Under the pieces are notes generated by a model that was not told where the DNA came from, made no database searches, and saw only the letters and a program-made list of their open reading frames with translations. DNA of 64,000 nt from JAHIKV01 sp965195225. GTDB taxonomy: Bacteria; Planctomycetota; Planctomycetia; Pirellulales; Thermoguttaceae. The position numbers and the translations under genes were made by a program. Positions 1-9,436 of the stretch are shown here, one piece after another. The DNA lies in contig CBDAFL010000182.1 in the NCBI GenBank assembly GCA_965195225.1, positions 6,378-70,377 of the forward strand, in the 5' to 3' direction. The first letter of the stretch is position 1. Each line of letters starts with the position of its first letter.

Positions 1-129
1 GCCGGCGAACGCCGCCTGCTGGGCGAGTTGGCCCAAGTGGACCCCGGGCTGTTCCAGGAAATCCGCCTGACGATGTTCGGTCCCGACATGGCCGCTTTGG
101 GGCGATGCGACGCGGTCGACGCGGCGTAA
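1..129 (+). CDS. C-terminal fragment of an unidentified protein
   Basis: An open frame enters from the left edge and ends with TAA at 127-129. Only 42 residues are visible. The segment LLGELAQVDPGLFQEIRL and the following MFGPDMAAL resemble the middle domain of the FliG flagellar switch family (ll..L...dp.l...ir..mf), but the match is short and weak and it ends where FliG would continue. The product cannot be named from this fragment. It is followed at once by a short repeat and then mutS. Confidence 0.45.
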   Translation, partial: AGERRLLGELAQVDPGLFQEIRLTMFGPDMAALGRCDAVDAA

Positions 130-140
130 TAATTTGCACG

Positions 141-187
141 TGCGAAACCGCAAGCGGCTAACCGGCCGCTGAAGCGGCCAGCCCTCC
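141..187. repeat. Composite short repeat upstream of mutS (17-bp unit plus GCCGCTGAAGCGGC hairpin)
   Basis: Bases 141-157 are the 17-bp unit TGCGAAACCGCAAGCGG, which recurs twice inside mutS (2036-2052 and 2063-2079) and, inverted, at 42098-42114 and 43986-44002. It runs into GGCCGCTGAAGCGGCC and CCCTCC (163-187), which matches one arm of the palindrome at 13525-13596. Confidence 0.7.
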
Positions 188-214
188 TTCCCACTTCTTA
201 CATTCGTTGTTAGC

Positions 215-2869
215 ATGGGTGGCATGGCGCTTACACCCATGATGAAGCAGTACGAGGAAGCGAAGCGGGCTTGCCCCGACGCTTTGCTGTTGTTTCGCAT
301 GGGCGATTTCTACGAGATGTTTCACGACGACGCGCGCACGGCCGCCCGAGTCTTGAACCTCGCCCTGACCAGCCGCGAAAAAGGAGAAAACGCCACGGCG
401 ATGGCCGGCTTTCCACACCACCAGTTGGAAAGCTATTTGGGCAAGCTGATTGGGGCGGGGATGCGGGCGGCCGTTTGCGATCAGGTCGAAGACCCGAAAC
501 AGGCCAAGGGGCTGGTGCGCCGCGAGGTCACCCGGATCGTCACGCCCGGCACCGTAACCGACGACGCCCTGCTCGATCCCCGCGAGAACAACTATCTGGC
601 GTCGGTGGCGTCGGGCGATCCGGCCGGTTTGGCGTGGGTGGAGCTTTCCACGGGTCGGTTCATGGCGGCCGGATTTCCTGCCCATCAGTTACCCGACCAA
701 CTGGCCCGACTCGCCCCGGCCGAATGTCTGCTCGGCGAAGACGCCTCGCCGCTGACGCCGGAGTTGGACGAGCGGATGATGGTCACTCGCCGGCCGGATT
801 GGGCCTTTTCCCGTCAAACCGCCGAACAGACGCTGGCCAAGCACTTCGGCACCGTGGGGCTTGAAGGCTTCGGTTTCTCCGACAACGAGGCCGACCGGCA
901 GGCGATCCGCGCCGCCGGCGCCGTTCTCGACTATCTGGCCGAGACGCAGAAGAGTTCGCTCGATCATATCGACCGGCTGACGCCGTACCGCGCGTCGAAT
1001 ACGCTGGAGATCGACCAGTCGAGCCGCCGCAGCCTGGAGATCAGCCGCACAATCCGCGACGGCCGTCGCGAGGGGTCGCTGTTGTGGGTGCTCGACCGAA
1101 CACGGACGCCGATGGGCGCGCGGCTGCTGGCCGAATGGGTCGCCAACCCACCCACCGACTTGGCGGCGATCCACGCCCGGCTCGACGCGGTGGAGGAATT
1201 GCTCGACAACCCATCGCTCTGCGCCGAATTGGGCGATTCGCTCCGGCGGATGTACGACGTCGAACGGCTGTTGACCCGCGCAACCACCGGCCGGGCAAGT
1301 CCCCGCGACTTGAGCTTCCTCGACCGCACACTCAAATCGCTGCCGGCGGTCAAGGCGAAACTCGCCGCGCGGAAAAGCAAGTTGCTGGTCGAACTGGAGG
1401 CGGCGATCGACCTGTGCCCCGAGCTTCGCTCTACGTTGGAGGCAGCGCTGGCCGAGGAATGTCCGCTCACCAGCCGCGACGGCGGTTTCATCCGCGAGGG
1501 CTTCAGCGCGGATCTGGATGCCCTGCGCGAGTTGGCCCACGGCGGCAAACAGTGGATCGCACGATACCAGGCCCAGGAGACCCAACGGACGGGCATATCC
1601 AGCTTAAAGGTCGGATTCAATCAGGTCTTCGGCTACTACATCGAGGTGACAAACTCGTACCGCGACAAGGTTCCGCCCGAGTATATCCGCAAACAGACGA
1701 TCAAAAACGCCGAACGATACATTACGCCCGAGTTAAAGGAGTACGAGGAGAAGGTGCTGACGGCCGACGGGCAGGCCAAGGAGTTGGAGTACAAACTGTT
1801 CCAGGACTTGCGCGAGATCGTGGCCGCGGATCGGCGGCGGTTGCAGGCGACCGCCACGGCGCTGGCCGCAATCGACGTGTTGGCGGGTCTGGCCGAACTT
1901 GCCCGAACGCGGAACTACTGCCGGCCGGAGGTTGTCGAGGAGCCGGTGTTGCGGATCATCGACGGGCGGCATCCGGTGCTGGACGTGGTCGAGCCGGAGG
2001 GGAAGTTCGTACCCAACGATACGTTGGCCGGCGAGTGCGAAACCGCAAGCGGGGAGCAACAGTGCGAAGCCGCAAGCGGCGGCACAATTCTGCTGATAAC
2101 CGGGCCGAACATGGCCGGCAAAAGCACGTACATCCGGCAGGTGGCGCTGCTGACGTTGATGGCTCAGATCGGCAGTTTCGTTCCCGCACGCCGGGCGACG
2201 ATCGGCGTGGCCGACCGGATATTCGCCCGCGTCGGCGCTAGCGACGAGCTGACCCGCGGCCAAAGCACTTTTATGGTCGAGATGATCGAGACGGCGCGGA
2301 TTCTGAACGCGGCCACGGCGCGGAGCCTGGTGATACTCGACGAGATCGGCCGGGGCACCAGCACATACGACGGTATATCGCTGGCCTGGTCGGTGGTCGA
2401 ATATCTGCACGAGCGGATCGGCTGCCGTACGCTATTCGCCACGCACTATCACGAATTGACGGACCTGGAGCAATCGTTTCCGGGGGTGAAGAACCTGAAC
2501 GTGGCGGTGCGCGAGTGGGACGACAAGGTGATCTTCCTGCACAAGATCGTCGCCGGCGCGGCCGACAAGAGCTATGGGATACACGTTGCCCGGCTGGCGG
2601 GTGTGCCGCGTGAGGTGATCGAGCGGTCGAAGGACATCTTGGCCCAACTGGAGGAAGAGCACCTGGACTCCGAGGGGCGGGCAAAGATCGCCCGGCGGCC
2701 GGACGAGCCAAAACCGACGCGGCTGCAATTGACGCTGTTCGGCCCGGCCAACCATCCGCTGGTGGACGAGCTGCGCCGGCTCGACCTGAACCATCTCACT
2801 CCGATCGAGGCGCTCCAACGGCTTCAGCAGTGGCAGGCGACGTTGGCCGAAGAGACGAAGAATTGCTGA
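215..2869 (+). CDS. mutS: DNA mismatch repair ATPase MutS
   Basis: MutS recognises base mismatches and small loops and, with ATP, starts mismatch repair. The 884-residue product has the expected layout: an N-terminal mismatch-binding domain with the Phe-X-Glu reading motif in FRMGDFYEMF, connector, lever/clamp domains, and a C-terminal ABC-type ATPase with Walker A GPNMAGKST and Walker B ILDEIGRGTS, ending in the usual helix-turn-helix tail. The start may be the ATG at 215 or the one at 224 (MALTPMMKQY), which fits family N-termini equally well. The oddity is a stretch of about 17 residues rich in Cys, Ala and Ser just before Walker A (near residues 607-622). It is encoded by two copies of a repeat found elsewhere in intergenic DNA. 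No mutL is nearby. Confidence 0.97.
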   Translation: MGGMALTPMMKQYEEAKRACPDALLLFRMGDFYEMFHDDARTAARVLNLALTSREKGENATAMAGFPHHQLESYLGKLIGAGMRAAVCDQVEDPKQAKGLVRREVTRIVTPGTVTDDALLDPRENNYLASVASGDPAGLAWVELSTGRFMAAGFPAHQLPDQLARLAPAECLLGEDASPLTPELDERMMVTRRPDWAFSRQTAEQTLAKHFGTVGLEGFGFSDNEADRQAIRAAGAVLDYLAETQKSSLDHIDRLTPYRASNTLEIDQSSRRSLEISRTIRDGRREGSLLWVLDRTRTPMGARLLAEWVANPPTDLAAIHARLDAVEELLDNPSLCAELGDSLRRMYDVERLLTRATTGRASPRDLSFLDRTLKSLPAVKAKLAARKSKLLVELEAAIDLCPELRSTLEAALAEECPLTSRDGGFIREGFSADLDALRELAHGGKQWIARYQAQETQRTGISSLKVGFNQVFGYYIEVTNSYRDKVPPEYIRKQTIKNAERYITPELKEYEEKVLTADGQAKELEYKLFQDLREIVAADRRRLQATATALAAIDVLAGLAELARTRNYCRPEVVEEPVLRIIDGRHPVLDVVEPEGKFVPNDTLAGECETASGEQQCEAASGGTILLITGPNMAGKSTYIRQVALLTLMAQIGSFVPARRATIGVADRIFARVGASDELTRGQSTFMVEMIETARILNAATARSLVILDEIGRGTSTYDGISLAWSVVEYLHERIGCRTLFATHYHELTDLEQSFPGVKNLNVAVREWDDKVIFLHKIVAGAADKSYGIHVARLAGVPREVIERSKDILAQLEEEHLDSEGRAKIARRPDEPKPTRLQLTLFGPANHPLVDELRRLDLNHLTPIEALQRLQQWQATLAEETKNC
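2036..2079. repeat. Two tandem copies of the 17-bp GCGAAACCGCAAGCGG unit inside mutS
   Basis: TGCGAAACCGCAAGCGG at 2036-2052 and TGCGAAGCCGCAAGCGG at 2063-2079, separated by 10 bases, are read in frame within mutS. The same unit lies outside genes at 141-157 and, inverted, at 42098-42114 and 43986-44002. Confidence 0.85.
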
Positions 2870-3119
2870 AAGTAACCCGGGAATTGTTCCATTCAACAAG
2901 CTGCTAACCCGCATTTCTCGCCAGTCGAACACTAGCCCGAAGCGTCATTTGCCGACATGCCGTCCACGCTCCGAAGGCTCAGCATCGGGCAAAAGGCTTT
3001 CTCAATGCAACTCACCGGCCGGGGTGGCCGGAAAGTCCTTCAACTCCCAAAAACCATGGTCGCCCTGGCCACATAATGTGCAAAAGTCGAACTGAGAATC
3101 ATCTGATCTCAGGGCAACA

Positions 3120-5210
3120 TCAGGGCGTCACAATGTTGAACCAGAACGGGAAGGTGTCGAGGAGGCCGATAAACTCGCCAAGAGCCTCCTTCCGCCCCGT
3201 GATCTCGATGTCGCCCGACTGGACCTTCTGCTCGATGGTCGCTTCCTTGAGTTGGATTGCGTCCAGTGTGGCTTTGCTGAGCTTGATCGTAGCATCGGCC
3301 TTGTTGTCCTGCCGCCCGTGAGCGTAGTTCAGCACGCCGTTCTCAACGGTCAGTACGTACTGTTCCTTGAGGTCAGTGAAGTCCACGTTGAGCACGATCT
3401 TCTTTCCCTCAGCCTTGGGCCCGTTGAGCCGCACGGCCAGGTAGTCGAAGAGCATGTGCGGCGACATGGCCCTGATGGTGTCAGGACTCGCTGTGTTGAT
3501 GCCGCCGGCGGTCGGGACGCCGTTACGGAGTTCGAATGCGCCCTGGAGATAGACGCTCCGCCAGGGACCGGACTCGGCCTGATACCCCAATTGCTCGAGG
3601 GCGTCGGCGCAAAGCTCCCGCGCCTCCCGGTTATTCGGATCGGCAAAGACCACCTGGTTCATTATCTGGGCAACCCACCGGTACTCGCCACGCGCGAAGT
3701 CCTCTCGGGCCTTGGCGATCACTGCCTTCGCGCCCCCCATGTACTCGACAAACTTCTTCGCGGCGGGCTCGGACGGGAGGGGATCGAGGTTTGCGGGATT
3801 GCCGTCATACCACCCCATATACCTCTGGTAGACGGCTTTCGCGTCGTGTTTCACCGTACCGTAGTAGCCGCGGTTGAACCATTCATTCCCGATTTCCGGG
3901 GGCAACTCGATCATCTCCGCAATCTCGGTCGAGGTGTACCCGTGGTTGAGCAGACGCACCGATTGGTCGTGGATATACTTGTATGCGTCCCGTTGTTTCT
4001 TCATGTAATCAATGAGGACTTCGTTGCCCCACCTGGGCCAATGATGACTCTGGAAGACGACCTCGGCCTCCTTGCCGTAGAGATCGATCGCCTCGTCAAT
4101 GTAGCTGGCCCACTTCTTGCCGTCGCGGACCTGAGCGCCGCGTAGCGTGTATAGGTTGTGCAGCGTCGCACAGCAGTTTTCCGCCATCCACAGCCCCTTG
4201 AACTGAGGAAAATATGTGTTCATCTCCGTCGGCGCCTCGGCGCCCGGGGTCATCTGGAACACCATTTTCACCCCGTCCACCGTAATCTCCTGACCGGTCT
4301 TGGTCACGATGTCGGTTGGCTCGATGACGCCCGCGGTGCCCGTGGAGGTCGTCATACCCAAGCCACCGTTCACGCCGCCCTTCTCGCTCCGGGGGAGCAG
4401 GGCCCCGTACATGTAGATCGCGCGGCGGCTCATCGCGTTGCCCGCGGTCACGTTTTCGCTGATGGCGTGCTCCATGAAGTGTTCGGGCGCGATGATCTTC
4501 ACCTTGCCTGCTTTGACGTCTGCCTCGTCCACGATTCCGCGAACGCCCCCGTAGTGGTCGACGTGCGAGTGGCTGTAGATAACGGCTAGCACGGGTTTCT
4601 TACCCAGATGCTTCGTGACGAGATCGTAAGCGGCCTTGGCCGTCTCAGAGCAGATCAGAGGATCAAATACGATCCAACCCTTGTCGCCTTGGATGAAGGT
4701 GATGTTCGAGAGGTCGTAACCCCGGACCTGATAGACGCGATCGGTGACCTTGTAAAGACCGGCGTGCTTGCACAGTTGCGCGTTGCGCCAGAGGCTTGGG
4801 TTCACGCTGTCCGGGGCCTTCTTGTCGTCCGCGATGAAGGCGTAAGACTCCATGTCCCAGACGACGTTGCCCTTGTCATCCTTGATGACAAGAGACTCGG
4901 GTCGCCCGATAAAGCCGCGAGTCGCAAAATCGAAGTCCTGCTTGTCCGCGAAAGGCAGACTTTCCTGAACTTTCGCATTGGCCTGTTTCGTTGCGGCTGT
5001 TGCCTCTTTGGACTGAACCGGATCCGCGACCGCTGCGTTCTGCTCGTTAGACGATTGCTCGCCCGACAAATCCGCGGAGGCGCCCTGGTTCTGCTCTGCT
5101 TCGGCCGGCTTCGGTGGCTGAGTGTTGCTGCACGCAACGATGCAGCCAAGCGCAAAGCCAATCCCAAGAATGGCGAGGATTCCCGCTCGGGTCGTGTTGG
5201 GTCGTGACAT
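3120..5210 (-). CDS. Alkyl/aryl-sulfatase of the metallo-beta-lactamase fold, lipoprotein
   Basis: The protein resembles the SdsA1/YjcS/BDS1 group of zinc alkylsulfatases, which hydrolyse sulfate esters such as dodecyl sulfate. The 696-residue product starts at the ATG at 5210, preceded by AAAGGAAATACC as ribosome-binding site. A longer reading frame upstream lacks a signal. Residues 10-27 form a lipoprotein signal with Cys27 (CIVAC), so the protein is probably exported and anchored. After a Gln/Glu/Ala linker comes the family opening (FATRGFIGRPESLVI), then the metal site H214-S-H216-V-D218-H219, the helical dimerisation domain (DAKAVYQRYMGWYDGNPANL) and a C-terminal SCP2-like domain. Length and domain order fit the family. 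Substrate is inferred, not seen. It stands alone between mutS and the CPBP gene and points against mutS. Confidence 0.85.
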   Translation of the reverse strand: MSRPNTTRAGILAILGIGFALGCIVACSNTQPPKPAEAEQNQGASADLSGEQSSNEQNAAVADPVQSKEATAATKQANAKVQESLPFADKQDFDFATRGFIGRPESLVIKDDKGNVVWDMESYAFIADDKKAPDSVNPSLWRNAQLCKHAGLYKVTDRVYQVRGYDLSNITFIQGDKGWIVFDPLICSETAKAAYDLVTKHLGKKPVLAVIYSHSHVDHYGGVRGIVDEADVKAGKVKIIAPEHFMEHAISENVTAGNAMSRRAIYMYGALLPRSEKGGVNGGLGMTTSTGTAGVIEPTDIVTKTGQEITVDGVKMVFQMTPGAEAPTEMNTYFPQFKGLWMAENCCATLHNLYTLRGAQVRDGKKWASYIDEAIDLYGKEAEVVFQSHHWPRWGNEVLIDYMKKQRDAYKYIHDQSVRLLNHGYTSTEIAEMIELPPEIGNEWFNRGYYGTVKHDAKAVYQRYMGWYDGNPANLDPLPSEPAAKKFVEYMGGAKAVIAKAREDFARGEYRWVAQIMNQVVFADPNNREARELCADALEQLGYQAESGPWRSVYLQGAFELRNGVPTAGGINTASPDTIRAMSPHMLFDYLAVRLNGPKAEGKKIVLNVDFTDLKEQYVLTVENGVLNYAHGRQDNKADATIKLSKATLDAIQLKEATIEQKVQSGDIEITGRKEALGEFIGLLDTFPFWFNIVTP

Positions 5211-5481
5211 GGTATTTCCTTTAATGCCTGTGGGAAGATACGTCTGGCAGTTCGTGACGATTTCGTCACGCCACACCGGCAACCTACTCGCCGACGCTCC
5301 TGGTGTCAATTCTCTCGACGACAAGTTCAGTCTCGATAATCGTTCATTTTCCGCCACATCTCCCTGTCGCCACCGAGGGAGTTTGGGGGGGCAAAGCGTA
5401 CTTGGAAATGCGGGGAAGTTGCCCGCTACAGGAAGGAGTCAGTCCTCCTGCGGCCACGACGGCTGGTTTTTCAACGATCCT

Positions 5482-6216
5482 CTAAAACACACCCACCAGG
5501 ATGTCGTAGGCGGCGTGGCTGCCGGCGGCGATGCCGAATCCGCGATAGATGAACACTATCGAAAAGAACACGCCCGCGATGGTGCGAAAAAGAAATGTGA
5601 ACAGCAGGAATGACTCGCCGCTCGATCCGATGTGATGTGCGGCGGCGAAAATCAGGCTGCTCAACAGCACGGCCGCAATGGTGCTGATGCGCGGTTTCAT
5701 GCCCGTCTGACGCAATCCCCAGGCCAGCAGCGAGAGCAGTATCAGTCGGAAGAGCAGTTCCTCGTAGATGCCCGCCCCGATGAATCCCACGGCGTTTTGC
5801 AGTTTTGTGTAGAGGATATTGGCGACCGGGGCGTCGATCGCCGCCAGTACACAATTCTGCAGGAACGGGACCAGGCGGAGGCATAGCCCCAGTAAAATGC
5901 TTTCGATGGCCATTGCCGAGACCACCCCGGCCGAAATCAGCCAGGGCCGCCTGGAAAGATACTGCCAGCCCAGCAAAATACAAACGGTCAGCATCGGCAG
6001 CACGAGGTGCTGGCCGAAGCCGAACGTATCCAGCAGCCGTCGCATGAAGGCGTCGGCCCCGTTCTGGACCCCCAGCAGCAGAACACCCGCCTCGTAGACC
6101 ACCAGCAGCGGCGCGATAAACACCAGGCTGGCCAGCGGCTGCCGCGATTCGGTCCAATACCGCTCGGCCATCTGACCCAACGGAACGCGTTCGGTGGAAG
6201 TGCCCATCTTCCTCAT
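5482..6216 (-). CDS. CPBP-family intramembrane metalloprotease (Abi/CAAX type)
   Basis: The 244-residue product has several hydrophobic segments (about residues 30-50, 70-85, 92-110, 145-165, 178-195, 203-225). It carries the three CPBP motifs: E152-E153-x3-R157 (YEELLFR), F190-x3-H194 with a following His (FAAAHH), and H234 in GSHAAYD. The family contains type II CAAX proteases and proteins linked to bacteriocin self-immunity; which role applies here cannot be told. The start is the ATG at 6216; a longer frame upstream overlaps the histidine kinase gene and is discarded. ATG at 6207 is an alternative. It lies 80 bases downstream of the histidine kinase stop and may share its transcript. Confidence 0.8.
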   Translation of the reverse strand: MRKMGTSTERVPLGQMAERYWTESRQPLASLVFIAPLLVVYEAGVLLLGVQNGADAFMRRLLDTFGFGQHLVLPMLTVCILLGWQYLSRRPWLISAGVVSAMAIESILLGLCLRLVPFLQNCVLAAIDAPVANILYTKLQNAVGFIGAGIYEELLFRLILLSLLAWGLRQTGMKPRISTIAAVLLSSLIFAAAHHIGSSGESFLLFTFLFRTIAGVFFSIVFIYRGFGIAAGSHAAYDILVGVF

Positions 6217-6296
6217 CTTCGACCGGGACGTGCTCGGGGCTTGAGCCGGGGAAACCGCGGCAGCATAATGGGAACTGTCGCCCGAGTTCGGCGGCG

Positions 6297-7046
6297 CTAC
6301 GCCGGGTTGCCGTCGGCGGGCAGCCGGGGCAGAACGGGGAGCGCGATGGTGACTTGCGTGCCGCGGCCGGGGGCGCTTTGCAGACTGACCCGACCGCCGT
6401 GGCCTTCGATGATCCGCCTCACGGTGGGCAAACCCAGCCCCGAGCCGCCCCGCTTCGTGGAAAAGAAGGCCTCGAACACCTTGGAGCGAGTCTCTTCGTC
6501 CATACCGCCGCCTGTGTCGATCAGGTCCAAGGCCACGCCATCGGCCGTGCCGTAGGTGCGGACCACGAGTTGCCCGCCGCCGGGCATCGCCTGCTCGGCG
6601 TTGAGCACCAGGTTCAACAACACGCCGCGGAACGCCTCGCGGTCCAACAGCACGGTGGGCAGATCGCTCGCCAGGAAATCGACGATCTCCACGCCCGCCT
6701 CGCTGGCCTGCGGCCGGTAGAAGTCCAACACCTGGCGGACCTGGACGCCGAGATCGTTCGGCTGAAGGTCCAGGCGGTGGGCCTTGGCGAATTTCAGAAA
6801 GTCGTCCAGCAGATCCTGCAACCGCAGACATTCCTGTTGGACCAGCTCGACTTTTTTTATCGCCCGACGGTCGCGGGCCGAATCGGAGTCGCGGAAGTCC
6901 TCGGCCAGCAACTCCATATTCAAGCGAATCGTGGAGAGCGGGTTTTTTATCTCGTGGACCAACCCGCCGACCAGCCGGGCAACCTTGGCGTACCGATCGG
7001 CCAACTGCCGGTTCAGTTCGTCGTTGTTGGGATTGGATGACGACAT
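6297..7046 (-). CDS. Soluble sensor histidine kinase without a visible input domain
   Basis: The 249-residue protein has a short N-terminal helix and then HisKA dimerisation/phosphoacceptor and HATPase_c domains. Motifs are the H box with H31 (HEIKNPLS), N box NLVLNAEQAM, G1 DTGGGM, F box FEAFFSTK and G2 GSGLGLP. All catalytic residues appear present, so it should autophosphorylate. No transmembrane segment, PAS, GAF or receiver domain is visible, and no response regulator lies beside it, so the signal and the partner are unknown. It resembles NtrB-class kinases in its core. The downstream neighbour on the same strand is the CPBP protease. Confidence 0.88.
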   Translation of the reverse strand: MSSSNPNNDELNRQLADRYAKVARLVGGLVHEIKNPLSTIRLNMELLAEDFRDSDSARDRRAIKKVELVQQECLRLQDLLDDFLKFAKAHRLDLQPNDLGVQVRQVLDFYRPQASEAGVEIVDFLASDLPTVLLDREAFRGVLLNLVLNAEQAMPGGGQLVVRTYGTADGVALDLIDTGGGMDEETRSKVFEAFFSTKRGGSGLGLPTVRRIIEGHGGRVSLQSAPGRGTQVTIALPVLPRLPADGNPA

Positions 7047-7053
7047 GGGAGAA

Positions 7054-7146
7054 ACCCGGGATTCGGGACTGGGGACTCGGGGATGCGGGTTCGAGAATGG
7101 GGAAATTCTTACACTCCCCAGTCCCGAACCCCGAATCCCGAACCCC
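7054..7146. repeat. Imperfect palindrome built from heptamer repeats between pnp and the kinase gene
   Basis: One arm reads GGGACTG GGGACTC GGGGATG (7065-7085). The other reads in heptads as TCCCGAA CCCCGAA TCCCGAA CCCC (ending about 7146). The arms are largely complementary around an AT-richer centre (about 7100-7112). No gene fits between the pnp stop and the kinase start. Confidence 0.75.
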
Positions 7147-7154
7147 GCTTCTCT

Positions 7155-9275
7155 CTATCCTCCCTGGTCTCCGTTGCCGTCTTTTTCAGCGGCTGCCGTC
7201 TCGACGAGCACCGCCTTGCGGCTGAGCTTTACCCGGTCCTGGTCGTCGACGGAGATGACCTTGACCTTCATCTCGTCTCCGACCTTGCAGACGTCCATAA
7301 CGCTGCTGACGTATCCGTCGGCCAGTTCGCTGATATGGCAGAGTCCGTCTTTCCCCGGAAGGATTTCGATGAACGCGCCAAAATCCTTGACGCTCATCAC
7401 GCGGCCGTCGTAGATACGACCGATCTCGACCGAAGCAGTCAGGGCCTCGACCTTCCTGAGGGCTTCATTGGCCCCTTCCATGTTGCTGCTGGCGATGCAC
7501 ACCGTGCCGTCGTCGTCAACCTCGATCAAGGCGCCGGTGGTCTCCTGGATGGAGCGGATCATCTTTCCGCCCGGTCCGATCAGCAGTCCGATCTTCTCCG
7601 GGTCGATGTGCGTGCGCAACAGCCGCGGCGCCCAAGGAGAAATCTCCGACCGGGGACACGGGATCGCGCTCAGCATGGTGCGGAGTATCTCGATCCGCGC
7701 CTCGCGCGACTGATGCAGCGCGCCGCGGATGATCTCCTCGCTGATGCCGTCGATCTTCAGGTCCAACTGGATGCCGGTGATGCCGTTCTGGGTGCCGGCC
7801 ACTTTGAAGTCCATGTCGCCGAAGTGGTCTTCGTCGCCGAGGATGTCGGTCAGCAGGACGTGGCGGTCAGGCTCTTTAACCAGGCCGATGGAGATGCCGG
7901 CAACCGGGTTGCTGATCGGCACGCCGGCCGCCATAAGCCCCAACGTAGCCCCGCACACACTGGCCATCGAACTGGAGCCGTTGCTCTCCAAGATGTCGGA
8001 GATGATGCGGATGGTGTAGGGGAAAGTGTCGGGGTCGGGCAGAACCGGCTTGACGCTCCGCTCGGCCAGCGCCCCGTGGCCGATCTCGCGCCGGCCCGGA
8101 CCACGGATCGGCCGCACCTCGCCCACCGAGAACGACGGGAAGTAGTAGTGGAGCATGAACTTCTGCGTGTACTCCTCGACCAGGCCATCGACCCGCTGCT
8201 CGTCACGACCGGTTCCCAGGGTGATCGTCATCAGCGACTGCGTCTCGCCCCGCTGAAACAGGGCCGAGCCATGCACTCGCGGCAACAGGTCCACCTTGCA
8301 GGTGATCGGCCGGAGGGTATTGTGGTCGCGGCCGTCGAAGCGGACGCCGGAGAGTATCTGGTCGCGGGTAACGCGGCTTTCCAACCGCTCCCACGCCGAC
8401 GCGAACGCCCCGGCGGTAATCGCATTCTCGGCCTGCGGATCGGGAATGATCTCGGCGATGGCCTCCGCTTTCAACGTTTTGCAGGCTTCCGAGCGGGCCA
8501 GTTTTTCGGCGGTCTTCTTAGCCGCGAGGAAGGCGTCATAGTATTTCCCTCGCAGAACGTCGAACAGCCCGTCGTCCGCAGGCGTCTCGTATTCCTTCTT
8601 CACGATACCCGCCTTCTCGGCCAATTCTTCCTGCATCTCACAAATTTGCCGGATGACGTCGTGGGCGGTGGTAATGGCCTCGATCATGCGGTCCTCGGGC
8701 ATCTCGCGGGCGAAACCCTCGATCATCAAGATCGATTCGCGGCTGCCGGAGATGATCATGTCCAGTTCGCTTTCCTCCAACTGGTCGTGGGTGGGAAAGG
8801 GGACGAACTGGCCGTCGATGCAGCCGATGCGGACCGAGGCGATCGGGCCTTGGAACGGCAGCGGCGATATCCTCAGCGCCGCCGAGGCCCCGTTCATCGC
8901 CAGCACGTCGCCGTCGTTCTGCCGGTCGCTGGCCAGCACGGACGCCTGCACTTGGATCTCGTCGCGGAAGCCGTTGGGCCAGAGCGGACGGATGGGGCGA
9001 TCTATCAGCCGTGCGGTCAGGGTTTCCTTGGTGGTGGGCCGTCCCTCGCGCTTGAGAAAACCGCCGGGAAACTTGCCCGCCGACGCTACACGTTCACGGT
9101 AGTCGCAGGTCAGCGGAAAGAAATCCACCGGTCGGGGACCACCCGCGGCCGCGGCCACCAACACAACCGTATCGCCGTACTGGACCAGGCAACTGCCGGC
9201 GGCCTGTTTGGCCAACTCGCCGGTTTCGATGGATAAAATGGACGCTCCGATTTTTCGTTCTACACGTACTTTCAA
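7155..9275 (-). CDS. pnp: Polyribonucleotide nucleotidyltransferase (PNPase)
   Basis: PNPase degrades RNA from the 3' end by phosphorolysis and is a degradosome component. The 706-residue product has two RNase PH domains (first with FPLTCDYRERVASAGKFPGG, second with the GRREIGHGALAERS core), a central helical domain, then KH (GLLIGPGGKMIRSIQETTG) and S1 (GRIYDGRVMSVKDFGAFIEI) domains, as expected. The start codon is TTG at 9275 (LKVRVERKIG), with AGGA eight bases upstream; no better ATG exists nearby. rpsO lies just upstream on the same strand, the widespread rpsO-pnp order, but a palindromic repeat (9334-9391) sits between them. A non-standard start may limit translation; that is inference. 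Confidence 0.97.
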   Translation of the reverse strand: MKVRVERKIGASILSIETGELAKQAAGSCLVQYGDTVVLVAAAAGGPRPVDFFPLTCDYRERVASAGKFPGGFLKREGRPTTKETLTARLIDRPIRPLWPNGFRDEIQVQASVLASDRQNDGDVLAMNGASAALRISPLPFQGPIASVRIGCIDGQFVPFPTHDQLEESELDMIISGSRESILMIEGFAREMPEDRMIEAITTAHDVIRQICEMQEELAEKAGIVKKEYETPADDGLFDVLRGKYYDAFLAAKKTAEKLARSEACKTLKAEAIAEIIPDPQAENAITAGAFASAWERLESRVTRDQILSGVRFDGRDHNTLRPITCKVDLLPRVHGSALFQRGETQSLMTITLGTGRDEQRVDGLVEEYTQKFMLHYYFPSFSVGEVRPIRGPGRREIGHGALAERSVKPVLPDPDTFPYTIRIISDILESNGSSSMASVCGATLGLMAAGVPISNPVAGISIGLVKEPDRHVLLTDILGDEDHFGDMDFKVAGTQNGITGIQLDLKIDGISEEIIRGALHQSREARIEILRTMLSAIPCPRSEISPWAPRLLRTHIDPEKIGLLIGPGGKMIRSIQETTGALIEVDDDGTVCIASSNMEGANEALRKVEALTASVEIGRIYDGRVMSVKDFGAFIEILPGKDGLCHISELADGYVSSVMDVCKVGDEMKVKVISVDDQDRVKLSRKAVLVETAAAEKDGNGDQGG

Positions 9276-9333
9276 TTTATTTTCCTACCTTCATCTGAAT
9301 TTGAGTCTTAGACGCGGCATGGATGGAAGCGGC

Positions 9334-9391
9334 TGTAGGACAGGTTGTCAACCTGCCCGAACAAGGGGGACAGGTTGTCAACCTGTCCTAC
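9334..9391. repeat. Palindrome GTAGGACAGGTTGTCAACCTG... between rpsO and pnp
   Basis: The arms GTAGGACAGGTTGTCAACCTG and its reverse complement flank a short spacer. Each arm itself contains the smaller palindrome CAGGTTGTCAACCTG-like core. A second member of the family lies at 27134-27191 between znuC and znuB. Its position between rpsO and pnp means the transcript would fold here, possibly as a processing site. Confidence 0.85.
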
Positions 9392-9436
9392 GCGCTGCAT
9401 CCGCCAGCCGCCATGGTGTGAGAAGGCCGCCTTCGG

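Noticed and set aside
5211..5357. N-terminal extension of the alkyl-sulfatase-like protein
   Set aside because: The downstream ATG at 5210 has a ribosome-binding site and starts a proper lipoprotein signal.
7083..9236. 717-codon open frame opposite pnp
   Set aside because: It is the complement of the pnp gene in a GC-rich genome; the product is Asp/His/Arg-rich without family signatures, while pnp is unambiguous.
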